From an uncultured Christensenellaceae bacterium (GTDB lineage Bacteria > Bacillota > Clostridia > Christensenellales > Borkfalkiaceae): 52,564 nt of DNA. Position numbers and translations under genes: made by a program. Each line of letters begins with the position of its first letter. Position 1 is the first letter of the stretch. The DNA lies in assembly GCA_910586825.1 (NCBI GenBank), contig CAJUJF010000013.1, positions 1-52,564 of the forward strand, read 5' to 3'. Below, in pieces: positions 29,501-38,152 of the stretch. The notes under the pieces are model-generated. The model saw only the letters and a program-made list of their open reading frames with translations. It was not told where the DNA came from and did no database searches.

Positions 29501-30662
29501 TGCACTCCTCGGCGATCTGTTTACTGAACACGAAGTTGGGATAGTAAACGGTCTTCAAAAGCCCGAACGCCTTGGGATTCTTGTCCGAAAGCGCGGCAAA
29601 GTCCACCGTCTTGTTCGAAATGATTTTGTGGCGGATCTCGCCGTCCACGGGATCGTTTACGAGCACGTAAATTTCCCCGATGCCCGCGTTCTGAATGTTG
29701 CGCGCCTGCTCTTCGCTGACCGTTTCGCCCTTCGTCGCGAGGATCTCGCCCGTTTCGGGATGCACGATATCGTCCGCGACGCGACAACCGGGAAGACGGT
29801 AAGCGAGGTTGAGTTTCTTATTGAATTTGTATCTGCCGACTTTCACCACGTCGTAACGGCGGGGATCGAAGAACAGATTGAACATGTGCTGACGCACCGA
29901 TTCCTCGGTGGGAACTTCGCCGGGGCGCAGTCTTCTGTACAGCGCGATCAAACCGTCCGATTCCGATTTGATCGGAGGGTTGTCCTTTTCGTCCTTATCG
30001 ATGGTGGCGGCGATCATCTTGTCCCCGCCGAACAGCTCTTCGAGCGCGCGGTTGGAACCGTAGCCGAGCGCACGGAGAAGCACCGTCGCCGTGAGCTTTC
30101 TCTTGCGGTCCACGCTCACCCAAAGCACGCCCTGCGGATCCTGTTTGAATTCCAGCCAGGCGCCGCGGTTGGGGATCACGGTCGTTTCGTAAATCTGTTT
30201 CCCCGTCTTGTCCGTTTCCGCAACGTTGTTCACGCCGGGAGAACGCACGAGCTGGGAGACGATCACGCGCTCCGCGCCGTTGATGATGAAAGAGCCGTTC
30301 TCGGTCATCAAGGGGAAATCCCCCATAAAGACGTCTTGTTCGAGAATCTCGTCCTTCACCTTGTTTACGAGCCGCACCTTCACCCGCAGGGGAAGCGCGT
30401 ACGTCGCGTCGCGGTTGCGGCACTCTTTTTCGTCGTACTTCGGCGTTTTCCCGAACTCGTGGTCGAGAAAATACAATTCGAAGTGGTCGGAAAAGTCGGT
30501 GATCGGAGAGTAATCCTCAAAGATCTCGGAGATGCCTTCGCCGATGAAGGATTGATAGCTTTCCCGCTGAATCTCAACGAGATTGGGGATATCAATTACT
30601 TCGTCGATCGTACCGAATTTTCTTCGTTCGGTTTTACCGTACTTTTGAATGGGTAAGTTCAT
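26598..30662 (-). CDS. rpoB: DNA-directed RNA polymerase subunit beta with a long acidic tail
   Basis: Encodes 1354 residues. The rifampicin pocket (SQLSQFMDQTNPIAELTHKRKLSALG read in two parts) keeps the residues of sensitive enzymes: Asp, His and Ser at the classic positions. The C-terminal 90 or so residues after the usual end are nearly all Asp, Glu, Gly, Phe and Ser (for example FDDADEDEDF and GDLFGDDDSSDEE), a tail not part of the catalytic core. A charged insertion (EADEKQEEKKNREKRRDNR) lies near residue 400. AAGGAG lies 12 bases before the ATG. No rplJ-rplL genes precede it. Confidence 0.97.
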   Translation of the reverse strand: MNLPIQKYGKTERRKFGTIDEVIDIPNLVEIQRESYQSFIGEGISEIFEDYSPITDFSDHFELYFLDHEFGKTPKYDEKECRNRDATYALPLRVKVRLVNKVKDEILEQDVFMGDFPLMTENGSFIINGAERVIVSQLVRSPGVNNVAETDKTGKQIYETTVIPNRGAWLEFKQDPQGVLWVSVDRKRKLTATVLLRALGYGSNRALEELFGGDKMIAATIDKDEKDNPPIKSESDGLIALYRRLRPGEVPTEESVRQHMFNLFFDPRRYDVVKVGRYKFNKKLNLAYRLPGCRVADDIVHPETGEILATKGETVSEEQARNIQNAGIGEIYVLVNDPVDGEIRHKIISNKTVDFAALSDKNPKAFGLLKTVYYPNFVFSKQIAEECKTLSSEEVAEKYLDAINDVYNTREIAPEADEKQEEKKNREKRRDNRLKFVEACKVFHELLARDDAPASANAPVDLEAERRVLGITPEEKKKIKPLVEKLNHKCITVDDIVAAVSTNLDLQYGIGTVDEIDHLGNRRVRSVGELLQNQLRIGMSRLERLIRERMATADPMEVTPSGLINVRPISAVIREFFGSSQLSQFMDQTNPIAELTHKRKLSALGPGGLNRDRATFEVRDVHYSHYGRMCPIETPEGQNIGLISSLATFSKVNEFGFIMSPYRKVDKETGVVTDHVDYLTADEEDRYVVAQANEPLDEEGKFKNERVGCRYRELIIEMPRERIDYMDVSPKQLVSVATALIPFLENDDTNRALMGSNMQRQAVPLLKTEPSIVATGIEAAIARDSGVIVRAKAAGVATAVSSDRIVIREDSGFETEYALKKFERSNQGTCLNQRPIISTGDRVEKDEVIADGPSTNNGELALGKNILVGFMEWEGYNYEDAILISEKLVQDDVFTSIHIEEHETEARDTKLGEEEITRDIPNVGDDALKDLDEDGIVRIGAEVTSGDILVGKVTPKGETELTPEERLLRAIFGEKSREVRDTSLRVPHGEGGIVVDVKIFTRENKDELSPGVNKLVRVYVAQKRKIQVGDKMAGRHGNKGVISRVLPQGDMPFLPDGTPLQILLNPLGVPSRMNIGQVLEVHLGYVCRQLGWKIATPVFDGATERDIEKLFEENNLFNPEGKVDGKFQVFDGRTGEPFENRVTIGIMYMIKLIHLVDDKIHARSIGPYSMVTQQPLGGKAQFGGQRFGEMEVWALEAYGAAHILQEILTVKSDDIVGRVKTYESIVKGNNISEPGIPEAFKVLLKELQSLALDVKVLTENNEELIIREFDDDERDNAPRREEISAEEQDFDFGQEDEDDEEEIGSIFDDADEDEDFVSDDLFGDKDLEDDDLSDIDEDGSFGDLFGDDDSSDEE

Positions 30663-30764
30663 CCGTCAATTTAACTCCTTTTTCGTTGTTAAACCCACGA
30701 TCTACCGAGTATATCTTTTCATCGATAAAAATCGAAATGTTTCTTAAAAAATGCGCCGCGCCAC

Positions 30765-30793
30765 TTTACTTTTTTGCGGTTTTCCGCTATAAT
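30765..30793 (+). promoter_or_regulatory. promoter of the rqcP-ispDF unit
   Basis: TTTACT (30765-30770), 17-base spacer, TATAAT (30788-30793). It leaves an untranslated leader of about 215 bases. The gap 30663-31014 otherwise holds the rpoB leader and the small hairpin at 30929-30960. Confidence 0.6.
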
Positions 30794-30928
30794 ATTAGGG
30801 AAAGAAGGCGGATCGCGGCGGGAAGAGAATTCCCGAAACCGCATATTACCACAGCATAAGCATAGTGATACAGTATGTTATTATATCCGTTGTGAAAAAA
30901 GATGTCAACCGCTTTTGCCCGCGCCGAA

Positions 30929-30960
30929 AAAACTTTTTTCCGAATTTCGGAGTTTTTTTT
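30929..30960 (+). terminator. leader hairpin, possible attenuator
   Basis: CCGAA-T-TTCGG inside an AAAAAACT.../AGTTTTTT frame, followed by a run of eight Ts, about 55 bases before the rqcP-like ATG. It would stop plus-strand leader transcripts unless read through. Confidence 0.4.
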
Positions 30961-31014
30961 ACCCTTCTTCGAAATCCGACTTTTTTCGACCGTTTTTTCC
31001 GGAGGAACCCGAAT

Positions 31015-31257
31015 ATGAGAATCGACAAATTTTTAAAGGTATCGAGAATTTTAAAACGCCGCACCGTCGCCCGCGAAGCGGCGGACGCGGGAAAGATCGC
31101 CGTAAACGGCAAGGAAGTCAAACCCGCCTATCGGTTGAAAACGGGCGACGTCGTGGAAATCACTTTTTCCAGCGGGACGTTGCGCTTCCGCGTGCTCGAA
31201 CTGAGAGAGACGGTCAAAAAAGACGAAGCGCAGAACCTCTACGAGGTGCTTTCGTGA
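31015..31257 (+). CDS. rqcP: S4-domain RNA-binding protein, RqcP/YabO-like
   Basis: Encodes 80 residues: one S4 domain (MRIDKFLKVSRILKRRTVAREAADAGKIAVNGKEVKPAYRLKTGD in successive segments) plus a short tail. In Bacillus the RqcP (YabO) protein binds stalled 50S subunits and stabilises the P-site tRNA during alanine tailing by RqcH. The upstream-extended frame is discarded because GGAGG lies just before the ATG at 31015. The stop TGA overlaps the GTG start of ispDF, so translation is coupled. Other S4 proteins of this size exist; the RqcP call rests on motif and length. Confidence 0.8.
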   Translation: MRIDKFLKVSRILKRRTVAREAADAGKIAVNGKEVKPAYRLKTGDVVEITFSSGTLRFRVLELRETVKKDEAQNLYEVLS

Positions 31258-32393
31258 TCACGGCGATCCTGCTTGCGGCGGGGAAAGGCGAACGCGCCGG
31301 ATTCGGAGAGAATAAGGTTCTGCGCGAATACGACGGGTTGCCCGTGCTCGCCCATGCCCTTTCCGCGTTCGCGGCGGAAGAAATCGGCGAAATCCTCGTT
31401 GCATGCCGTGCGGAAGACGAACCGCGGATCAACGCGATCATACGCCCCTATCCGAACGCGCGTACCGTGCCGGGCGGCGACACGCGCGCCGACAGCGTGT
31501 TCTTTGCGCTCAAAGAAACCAAGGGCGAAACCGTTCTCATTCACGACGCGGCGCGCCCCTTTGTCACGCGGCGCATGATCCGCGACTGCATCGAAAGCAC
31601 AAGGCGTTACGGCAGCGGCGTACCTGCGCTGCCTGCCGTCGACACGACGGTTCTTGCCGAAGACGGAAAAATCGTCGCCGCCCTCCCGCGCGCACAGGTG
31701 TATACGGTGCAGACCCCGCAGGGCTTCCGGACAAAAGAATTGCTGCGCGCTTACGAACAGTCGAGACAGAATAACGAAATTTTCACCGACGACAGCGGCG
31801 TGTACGCGAAATACGTTGCCACGCCGAAACTGTACGAAGGAGACGCGGGCAACCGGAAACTGACTTTTGCGGAAGATTTTTCGCCTGCGGAACGGGTCGG
31901 CTTCGGCGCGGATACGCACGCCTTTTATACGGAAAACGAAGGCGCGCCTTTTATCGATTTCATAACGCTCGGCGGCGTGCGGATTCCGTCGGAAAAAATT
32001 CTGAAAGCGCACAGCGACGGAGACGTTCTCGTTCACGCGCTGATGGACGCGTTGCTGTCCGCCGCCGGATTGCGGGATATCGGATATTATTTTCCCGATA
32101 CCGACGCACGGTATGCGGGCGCGGACAGTATGGAACTTTTGGCCGAAACGATGCGGCGCGTAAAAGACGAAGGTTTCGCGCCGAAAAACGCGAGTATTTC
32201 CATTCTTGCCGAAACGCCGAGACTTTCTCCCTATATCGAAAGGATGAAACAAAACCTTGCAAACGCGCTCCTGCTTCCCCTTTCGGCGATCGGGATCGCG
32301 GCGGGGACCAACGAAAAACTCGGTTACGTCGGCGAAAAAAAAGGCATAACCGTATTTGCAACGGTCATGCTGCGAAAAACGGACGAATCGTAA
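31254..32393 (+). CDS. ispDF: bifunctional IspD-IspF isoprenoid synthesis enzyme
   Basis: Encodes 379 residues from a GTG that overlaps the previous stop (GTGA); there is no other plausible start. Residues 1-215 are IspD (ILLAAGKGERAGFGENKVL nucleotide loop; VLIHDAARPF), which makes CDP-methylerythritol. Residues 216-379 are IspF (GFGADTHAF metal site, AHSDGDVLVHALMDALLSAAG, DIGYYFPDTD), the cyclase. Between them the pathway needs IspE, which is not in the window. The fusion is known in several bacteria. Confidence 0.93.
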   Translation: MITAILLAAGKGERAGFGENKVLREYDGLPVLAHALSAFAAEEIGEILVACRAEDEPRINAIIRPYPNARTVPGGDTRADSVFFALKETKGETVLIHDAARPFVTRRMIRDCIESTRRYGSGVPALPAVDTTVLAEDGKIVAALPRAQVYTVQTPQGFRTKELLRAYEQSRQNNEIFTDDSGVYAKYVATPKLYEGDAGNRKLTFAEDFSPAERVGFGADTHAFYTENEGAPFIDFITLGGVRIPSEKILKAHSDGDVLVHALMDALLSAAGLRDIGYYFPDTDARYAGADSMELLAETMRRVKDEGFAPKNASISILAETPRLSPYIERMKQNLANALLLPLSAIGIAAGTNEKLGYVGEKKGITVFATVMLRKTDES

Positions 32394-32417
32394 TTCATCT
32401 TTTTATAAGGACATGTT

Positions 32418-33170
32418 ATGCCGACGACGCTGTATATTTTAATTCCTCTCATCATTTTATTTGCGTTCATTGCCGCGCTGGTAAAAATCAGAACTTGGCA
32501 TATTCGCAAAAACGCGGGTGCTTACGGAGAGAAATCAGTTGTCAAAACTTTATCGAAATGCGCGCTTCCCGACGATAAACTTTTAAATAACGTCACGCTC
32601 GTAAACCCACAAAACGAAATGTCCGCACAAATCGATCATATCTTTATTTCCACAAGAGGCATTTTCGTAATCGAAACAAAAAATTATTCGGGATATATTT
32701 ACGGAAACGATACTCTGAAAGAGTGGACGCAATCGTTAAACTACGGAAAAACCGTCAACAAATTTTACTCTCCCGTCAAACAAAACGCAACGCATATTTA
32801 CCTTTTAAAAAAATTACTGAATACCGCGTATCCCGTTTTTAATGCCGTTATATTTGTTCAAGGCAATACAGAACGAATAAAAAGCGAACATGTGTATTCT
32901 CTCAAAACGTTTCGCGAATTTTTAAAGCACTGCCCCGCCGACAAGATTGGCTCTTCCGAAGTGGAAGCAATCTATCAAAAAATCAAAGCGATCGAGAGTA
33001 CCGAAATTCCGATCAGCGAACACATCTCGAATATTCGCGCCATGAAAGAAAAAATCGACCGCAATATCTGCCCGAGATGTAACGGCGCGTTGACGCTGCG
33101 AAACGGAAAACACGGAAATTTTTACGGTTGTTCCAACTACCCCGATTGTAAATTTACGAAAAAAATTTAA
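32418..33170 (+). CDS. NERD-domain protein with N-terminal membrane helix and C-terminal zinc ribbon
   Basis: Encodes 250 residues. Residues 6-24 form a membrane helix. The NERD nuclease-related domain follows (GAYGEKSVVKTLSKCALPDDKLLNNV; QIDHIFISTRGIFVIETKNYSG with the Asp and Glu-x-Lys of the PD-D/E-x-K fold). At 215-250 there is a topoisomerase-type zinc ribbon (CPRCNGALTLRNGKHGNFYGCSNYPDCK). AAGGAC precedes the ATG. The biological role of NERD proteins is poorly known. It lies between ispDF and radA on the same strand. Confidence 0.88.
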   Translation: MPTTLYILIPLIILFAFIAALVKIRTWHIRKNAGAYGEKSVVKTLSKCALPDDKLLNNVTLVNPQNEMSAQIDHIFISTRGIFVIETKNYSGYIYGNDTLKEWTQSLNYGKTVNKFYSPVKQNATHIYLLKKLLNTAYPVFNAVIFVQGNTERIKSEHVYSLKTFREFLKHCPADKIGSSEVEAIYQKIKAIESTEIPISEHISNIRAMKEKIDRNICPRCNGALTLRNGKHGNFYGCSNYPDCKFTKKI

Positions 33171-33181
33171 AAGGAAAATTT

Positions 33182-34546
33182 ATGCCGAAATCCACGACGC
33201 AATTTGTCTGCAACGAATGCGGATACGTATCCCCGAAATGGCTGGGCAGATGCCCCGACTGCGGTAAGTTCAACACGCTGACCGAAGAAGCCGTCGCACC
33301 CGCCGCGCCAGGCCGCAAAAGCGCGTTTCACGCGCCGTCATCCCGCCCGCTTCCCCTTTCGCAAGTTAAATACGAACGGTACGAACGGACGTCTTCCGGC
33401 ATCGGCGAGCTGGACGTCGTACTCGGCGGCGGCATCGTGCGCGGATCTCTCGTATTGGTGGGCGGCGATCCCGGCGTCGGAAAATCCACCCTTCTCACGC
33501 AGGTTTCGGCGCACCTTGCAAACGAACACAAAGTTTTATATCTTTCGGCGGAAGAGAGCTGCTCGCAAGTCAAACTCCGTTGCGAACGGCTCGGGCTGAA
33601 TTCGGACAACCTGCTTCTTTTAAACGAAACCTGCATCGACGATGCCGAAGCGGCGTTTGGCGAAGCGGAATACGTCGTCGTCGATTCGATCCAGGCGGTC
33701 TATACCGAAGCGCTCTCCTCTTCCGCTGGCAGCGTAGGACAGGTGCGCGAATGCGCAAGCAAGCTCATGCGGATCGCAAAATCCAAAGGGATCACCTTTT
33801 TCATCGTCGGACACGTGACGAAAGAAGGCACGCTCGCCGGTCCGAAAGTGCTGGAACACATCATGGACGCCGTTCTCTACTTCGAAGGCGAGCGCACGGA
33901 AAACTTCAAAATCTTGCGCGCGGTAAAAAACAGGTTCGGTTCGGTACAGGAAGTCGGCGTATTCGAAATGACGGGCGAAGGCATTTACGGGATCTCCGAC
34001 TACTCCGACCTCTTCCTTTCCGACACCCGCGGCGTGGCGGCGGGCGCGGTCGTGACCCCGAGCGAAACGGGCAACCGCTGCATGATGGTGGAGATCCAGA
34101 CGCTGATGTGCAAAACCGCCTACGGGCTTCCCCGCCGCATGGCGCTGGGCGTGGATTTCAACCGTCTCGCCGTTCTGATCGCCGTGCTTGAAAAACGGTG
34201 CGGACTGCCGCTCGGCACGCAGGACGTCTACTTAAACGCCATGGGCGGCATGAAACTGAACGAACCGAGCGCCGACCTTGCGGTTTGCGCGGCGCTCGCA
34301 AGCGCGGAAAAGATGATCCCCGTCGAAAAATACACGGCGGTATTCGGCGAAGTCGGGCTGACGGGCGAAGTCCGCGGCGTGAACTTTGCGGACAAGCGGG
34401 TAAACGAATGTCTGAAAATGGGGTTTAAACGCGTGATCCTCCCCGCCAAGAACCTGAAAGCCTGCGAAAAATTCAAAGGAAAAATCGAACTCGTTCCCGT
34501 CTCTTACGTGTCGCAGATGATCAAAACGCTGTTCCCGAAGGAATGA
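33182..34546 (+). CDS. radA: DNA repair protein RadA
   Basis: Encodes 454 residues, the family length. It has an N-terminal four-cysteine zinc finger (CNECG...CPDCG), a RecA-like ATPase with Walker A GDPGVGKST, the RadA-specific KNRFG motif, and a C-terminal Lon-protease-like domain (LGTQDVYLNAMGGMKLNEPSADLAV). It helps process recombination intermediates. AAAGGAA precedes the ATG; it starts 12 bases after the NERD gene. Confidence 0.97.
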   Translation: MPKSTTQFVCNECGYVSPKWLGRCPDCGKFNTLTEEAVAPAAPGRKSAFHAPSSRPLPLSQVKYERYERTSSGIGELDVVLGGGIVRGSLVLVGGDPGVGKSTLLTQVSAHLANEHKVLYLSAEESCSQVKLRCERLGLNSDNLLLLNETCIDDAEAAFGEAEYVVVDSIQAVYTEALSSSAGSVGQVRECASKLMRIAKSKGITFFIVGHVTKEGTLAGPKVLEHIMDAVLYFEGERTENFKILRAVKNRFGSVQEVGVFEMTGEGIYGISDYSDLFLSDTRGVAAGAVVTPSETGNRCMMVEIQTLMCKTAYGLPRRMALGVDFNRLAVLIAVLEKRCGLPLGTQDVYLNAMGGMKLNEPSADLAVCAALASAEKMIPVEKYTAVFGEVGLTGEVRGVNFADKRVNECLKMGFKRVILPAKNLKACEKFKGKIELVPVSYVSQMIKTLFPKE

Positions 34547-34547
34547 A

Positions 34548-34574
34548 GAAAGCGCCGCTTGCAAGCGGCGCTTT
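34548..34574. terminator. bidirectional terminator
   Basis: AAAGCGCCGCTTG/CAAGCGGCGCTTT, a perfect palindromic hairpin between convergent radA and the ABC permease gene. Confidence 0.85.
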
Positions 34575-34578
34575 TCGT

Positions 34579-35586
34579 TTACTTTTCCGTTTCGTTCTTT
34601 TTGCGCTTTTTCTTTTTCGTCATGCCGAGCACCGCCGCCAGCTTCTTTCCCACCCCGACGTTGAGAAATAAAAAGAGCAGAATAAACACGCCGAGCGCAA
34701 GCGCCTGAAAAGGCGCGGTCACGGAGACCCCGAAGAAATTGAGATTGTACCCGAAACTCCCCGTCAGCGTTTCGATCAGACGAACGCCCGCGCCGTCTCC
34801 GAGTTGCGGCAACAGCGAGACGTACTCCGTGAGTTCCGCAAGCGGCGTCGCCATAAATCCGTAACGCAACAGCGCGCAGGAATAGGTCCCGGGAATAAAT
34901 CCGCAGATCCCCTGCACCCAGACGGGAAGCATCCCGAGCGGCATATACGCGCCGATCAGAAATCCGATCGCCGTGGAAAACACCGCGACGATACTCATCA
35001 TCGTCGCTTCCGTCTTGACGAAGGAACAGACAAACACCGTCATGAGCGTCGCGGCGACCGTGGAATAGAGCATTACAGCGAACACCGTCAGCGCGTTCAG
35101 CAACGTGATCAGGAATTCCCCCATTGCGGCGAGATAGACGAGACAGACCAGAAAGAAGATACAGCAGATAAGCGCGGTCACGATAAAGTTATAGAAAAAA
35201 TAACTGCCGATCAAAATGTTTTTATGAATGGGCGAAGAGGCAAAATCGCGGTTCACGCCGTTTTGTTTATCCTCGACGATGATCGTATTCGCCTGCAACG
35301 CAACCGTGATGGTGGAAAGCCCGATGATCCCGCTGATCATCCAGGAATCGACGAGTGATTCGCAGTAATGGATCAGCGTTTCGTCCTCGTTCAGTCCGAG
35401 CTTGATCAGCTCGTTCTGCACGGTGAGCAGTTCCAGATCCCGCAGGAAAAAGATATACACCGCAAAGATGATGACGGGTACGAGCAAGGTGTACATAACG
35501 CGCACTTTGTTGCCGAAAAACACGAGCAGGTGCCGTTTGGTGAGCTGAAAAAAGATATCGGCGTTTCGCGTGTTATTCTTCTTCAT
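34579..35586 (-). CDS. ABC-2 type transporter permease (second system)
   Basis: Encodes 335 residues with about six hydrophobic helices and a lysine-rich C-terminus. Segments such as NTIIVEDKQNGVNRDFASSPI and AYMPLGMLPVWVQGICGFIPGTYS match the layout of the permease at 19196-20092, so the two are paralogs. It overlaps the ATPase gene by 14 bases. The substrate is unknown. Confidence 0.86.
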   Translation of the reverse strand: MKKNNTRNADIFFQLTKRHLLVFFGNKVRVMYTLLVPVIIFAVYIFFLRDLELLTVQNELIKLGLNEDETLIHYCESLVDSWMISGIIGLSTITVALQANTIIVEDKQNGVNRDFASSPIHKNILIGSYFFYNFIVTALICCIFFLVCLVYLAAMGEFLITLLNALTVFAVMLYSTVAATLMTVFVCSFVKTEATMMSIVAVFSTAIGFLIGAYMPLGMLPVWVQGICGFIPGTYSCALLRYGFMATPLAELTEYVSLLPQLGDGAGVRLIETLTGSFGYNLNFFGVSVTAPFQALALGVFILLFLFLNVGVGKKLAAVLGMTKKKKRKKNETEK

Positions 35587-36526
35587 CGCTCTCTCCCCCG
35601 ACGGAAGTCTTCTGACCCGTGACGCTTAAAAACACGTCGTCCATCGTCCCCTTGATAATTTCGATATCCTCCAAAAACGCGCCGTACTTCGCAAGCGCCT
35701 CTTTCGCGTCCGCCGTATCGCGGATCACGATTTTATACGCCGCGTGTTCTTCGTCGTAAGTAAATTTCCGTTTGTCCGCTTTCAGCGCGCCTTCCAGCTT
35801 TTCGTCCCGCGCGCGGTAACAGACGATATTGTCGCCCGCGTAGGCGTTTTTCAGCTCGTTCGGCGTCCCGTGCGCGATAATGTTGCCGCGGTCCATGATC
35901 ACGACGTCCGTCGCCTTTTCCGCTTCTTCGAGATAATGCGTCGTCAGAAACACGGTCATGCCCGTTTCGAGACGGATTTTATCGATCAGCGACCACACGG
36001 TCAGACGGGTTTTGGGATCGAGCCCCGTCGTCGGCTCATCGAGAATGAGCAGTTTGGGACGGTGCACCATGGCGCGCGCGATGTCCACCCGCCGCATCTG
36101 TCCGCCGCTGAGATTTTTAACAGGGCGGTTCAGAATGGGTTCGAGTTCCAAAAGCCGCACGATCGAATCGACCGTCTCTTTCTTTTCCGCCTTGCCCATG
36201 GAATAAAACGCCGCGCGGATTTCGAGATTCTGCTTGACCGTCAGTCCCATGTCGAGCACGCTCGTCTGGAACACGATACCGATTTCGTTGCGGATCTTTT
36301 CCGACTCCCCGTCGAGATCGAATCCGTTCACGTAGACCTTTCCGCCGTCCTTGCTTAGGATCGAGCAGATAATATTGATCGTCGTGCTCTTCCCCGCGCC
36401 GTTCACGCCCAGAAAGGCGAACAGCGAACCGCGCGCGACCCGAAAAGAAATATCGTTCACCGCTTTCAGTTCGCCGTACGTCTTGCTCAGATTTTCGATC
36501 ACGACGGCGTAATCCCGATTGTCCAT
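35573..36526 (-). CDS. ABC-2 type transporter ATP-binding protein (second system)
   Basis: Encodes 317 residues. Walker A is GVNGAGKST (40-48), the signature LSGGQ is at 139-143 and Walker B is LLILDEPTTG. A GTG two codons earlier is possible, but the ATG at 36526 has AAGGAG 5 bases upstream. It is paralogous to the ATPase at 20089-20994, including the IVFQ(T/N)SVLD segment. Unlike the first system it has no regulator gene beside it; a glycosyltransferase gene lies directly upstream in the same direction. Confidence 0.93.
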   Translation of the reverse strand: MDNRDYAVVIENLSKTYGELKAVNDISFRVARGSLFAFLGVNGAGKSTTINIICSILSKDGGKVYVNGFDLDGESEKIRNEIGIVFQTSVLDMGLTVKQNLEIRAAFYSMGKAEKKETVDSIVRLLELEPILNRPVKNLSGGQMRRVDIARAMVHRPKLLILDEPTTGLDPKTRLTVWSLIDKIRLETGMTVFLTTHYLEEAEKATDVVIMDRGNIIAHGTPNELKNAYAGDNIVCYRARDEKLEGALKADKRKFTYDEEHAAYKIVIRDTADAKEALAKYGAFLEDIEIIKGTMDDVFLSVTGQKTSVGGESDEEE

Positions 36527-36539
36527 TTGCACTCCTTAT

Positions 36540-37388
36540 TCAGTCGAAATCGTACGCCGCGGCAATTTCGTCGTATTGGCGGTAGACGTCTTCGAAAAAA
36601 TCTATTTTCAGCTTTTTGCGAACTTTCTCGCGCTCCGATTGCTTGATATTGTATACGTGGAAGGGAAACCAGACGATCCCCTGACAAAAATGTTTGACGA
36701 CGGTATCGCCTTCGCTCGCGCGGCGCTGTTCGTTGAACTTGCGCGGAAGCCTCAATATCCGTTCGCCGTATTTGTTCAGCACCGTCTGATCGGGAAAATA
36801 CAGCTTTTTCTTTCTCACCGTCTCTCTCCCCCGCGCGAACAGTCCCGTACGGCGGATCTCTTCGAGATTCAGAAGCAACACGCCCGAATTGACGTAATTC
36901 CTGCCGAAAAAGAACTGCCCCATGTGGTCGCGCACCGCGGCGAATTCGTAATCCGAAACGTCGACATTCCAGAGTTCGGACAGATCGGAACAACACATGA
37001 TATCCGAATCCAGATAGATCAGTTTGCCGTGCAGATCGAGTTCGGGCAAGAGCAACCGAAGAAAGGAATACGGCGTATATTTGGACGTTTCGTTTTTACT
37101 CCCGCCGAGCAGTTTTTCGTACAGCTCGGTGACGTCGAGAATCTCCGCACTGCTTTCTGGGTTTCCCGTACGGAGCGCCCGCGTCAGAATCTCCGCCCGC
37201 GATGGATCCACCGCAACGAATTTCGGCCGGATCCGCGTAAGATCGGCAGTCACGAAATATAAAGACACGGGCGCGGCGGTGTACTTTGCAATCGAAAGCG
37301 CAGAAAGCAAAACAAGCGGAAACACTTTTTCGTTTCCGCAATAACATACCTGAATCCGTTCCCCCCGTTTCGCTTCCATTTCTTCCAT
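36540..37388 (-). CDS. glycosyltransferase family 8 protein
   Basis: Encodes 282 residues. The GT-A fold carries the DxD-type metal motif LIYLDSDIM, with NYVNSGVLLLNLEEIR and FPDQTVLNKYG downstream and KHFCQGIVWFP near the C-terminus, all typical of GT8 retaining transferases (glycogenin/LgtC/GspA-like). The acceptor is unknown. It ends 7 bases before the coding part of the second ABC-2 pair and may be in its operon, which would hint at export of a glycosylated molecule. GGAGG precedes the ATG. Confidence 0.87.
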   Translation of the reverse strand: MEEMEAKRGERIQVCYCGNEKVFPLVLLSALSIAKYTAAPVSLYFVTADLTRIRPKFVAVDPSRAEILTRALRTGNPESSAEILDVTELYEKLLGGSKNETSKYTPYSFLRLLLPELDLHGKLIYLDSDIMCCSDLSELWNVDVSDYEFAAVRDHMGQFFFGRNYVNSGVLLLNLEEIRRTGLFARGRETVRKKKLYFPDQTVLNKYGERILRLPRKFNEQRRASEGDTVVKHFCQGIVWFPFHVYNIKQSEREKVRKKLKIDFFEDVYRQYDEIAAAYDFD

Positions 37389-37474
37389 ACCGCCTCCGCC
37401 GCGCGGCGATCCCCGTTGGTTTCGTTAATGATTATACAATCGCGCCGCCCTTTTGTCAAGGCTTTTCCCGCGAT

Positions 37475-38152
37475 CTAACGCTTTACCGCAACCGCGCGGT
37501 AAATGGGAAGCCCCCGCGCGGCAAATCCCGCCTCGTACTCGGTCACGATATTCTCCGCCGCCAAAGCGCTTCGATGCAGATCGCGCGTGATCTCCGCAAC
37601 GGAAAATCCGTTCTCCGCATACTGTTCGAGCGAGTATTCGAAAAACGGCTCGCTGTCCGTCTTCTGTTCGATACGGCCGCCTTCCGCAAGCAGACCGCGG
37701 TAGATTTTCAGAAACCGCGGCGAAGTCAGCCGCTGTCTTTCCCTGCTCTTTTCCGGCAACGGGGTCGAAAAATTCAGATAGATTTTCCGCACGCTTCCTT
37801 CCGGAATATAGCAGCCGAGAATTTCGGCGGGAACGTTTAAAAACCGTACGTTGGCAATCCCCTCCGCCGCAGCCTTTTCCATCGCCGTCAGAATCACGTT
37901 GCTGCAAAGTTCTACGGCAAGAAAGTTCGTTTGCGGATCGCGTTTCGCCTTTTCCGCGATAAACCCGCCGTTTCCGCAGCCGACTTCGAGTTCCACGGGA
38001 CGACCGTTTCCGAACACCGCGAGATAATCGATCGGCGCGCGATAGTTTTCCGCCGCCTCTTTCAAGTTTTTACAGGGCTTTCCCCGCGCAATCAAAAGAT
38101 CCGCGCATGCCTCCATGCGCGGTTCCAGATTGCGTTTTCTCCGCATCCGCAT
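37475..38152 (-). CDS. trmB: tRNA (guanine-N7)-methyltransferase, divergent
   Basis: Encodes 225 residues and methylates G46 of tRNAs in the known family. SAM motif VELEVGCGNGGF and FLAVELCSNV are clear. The motif usually written DPWPK..H reads STPLPEKSRERQRLT here, so the Asp, Trp and His are replaced. I take the ATG at 38152, which overlaps the dut stop codon (ATGA); a second ATG two codons later is possible. It is translationally coupled to dut. Confidence 0.82.
   Translation of the reverse strand: MRMRRKRNLEPRMEACADLLIARGKPCKNLKEAAENYRAPIDYLAVFGNGRPVELEVGCGNGGFIAEKAKRDPQTNFLAVELCSNVILTAMEKAAAEGIANVRFLNVPAEILGCYIPEGSVRKIYLNFSTPLPEKSRERQRLTSPRFLKIYRGLLAEGGRIEQKTDSEPFFEYSLEQYAENGFSVAEITRDLHRSALAAENIVTEYEAGFAARGLPIYRAVAVKR

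Noticed and set aside
28638..30656. 672-codon plus-strand open frame opposite rpoB
   Set aside because: Antisense shadow of rpoB with Arg/Val/Phe-rich composition.
26598..30662. Rifampicin-resistance mutations in rpoB
   Set aside because: The resistance cluster keeps the Asp, His and Ser residues of sensitive enzymes.
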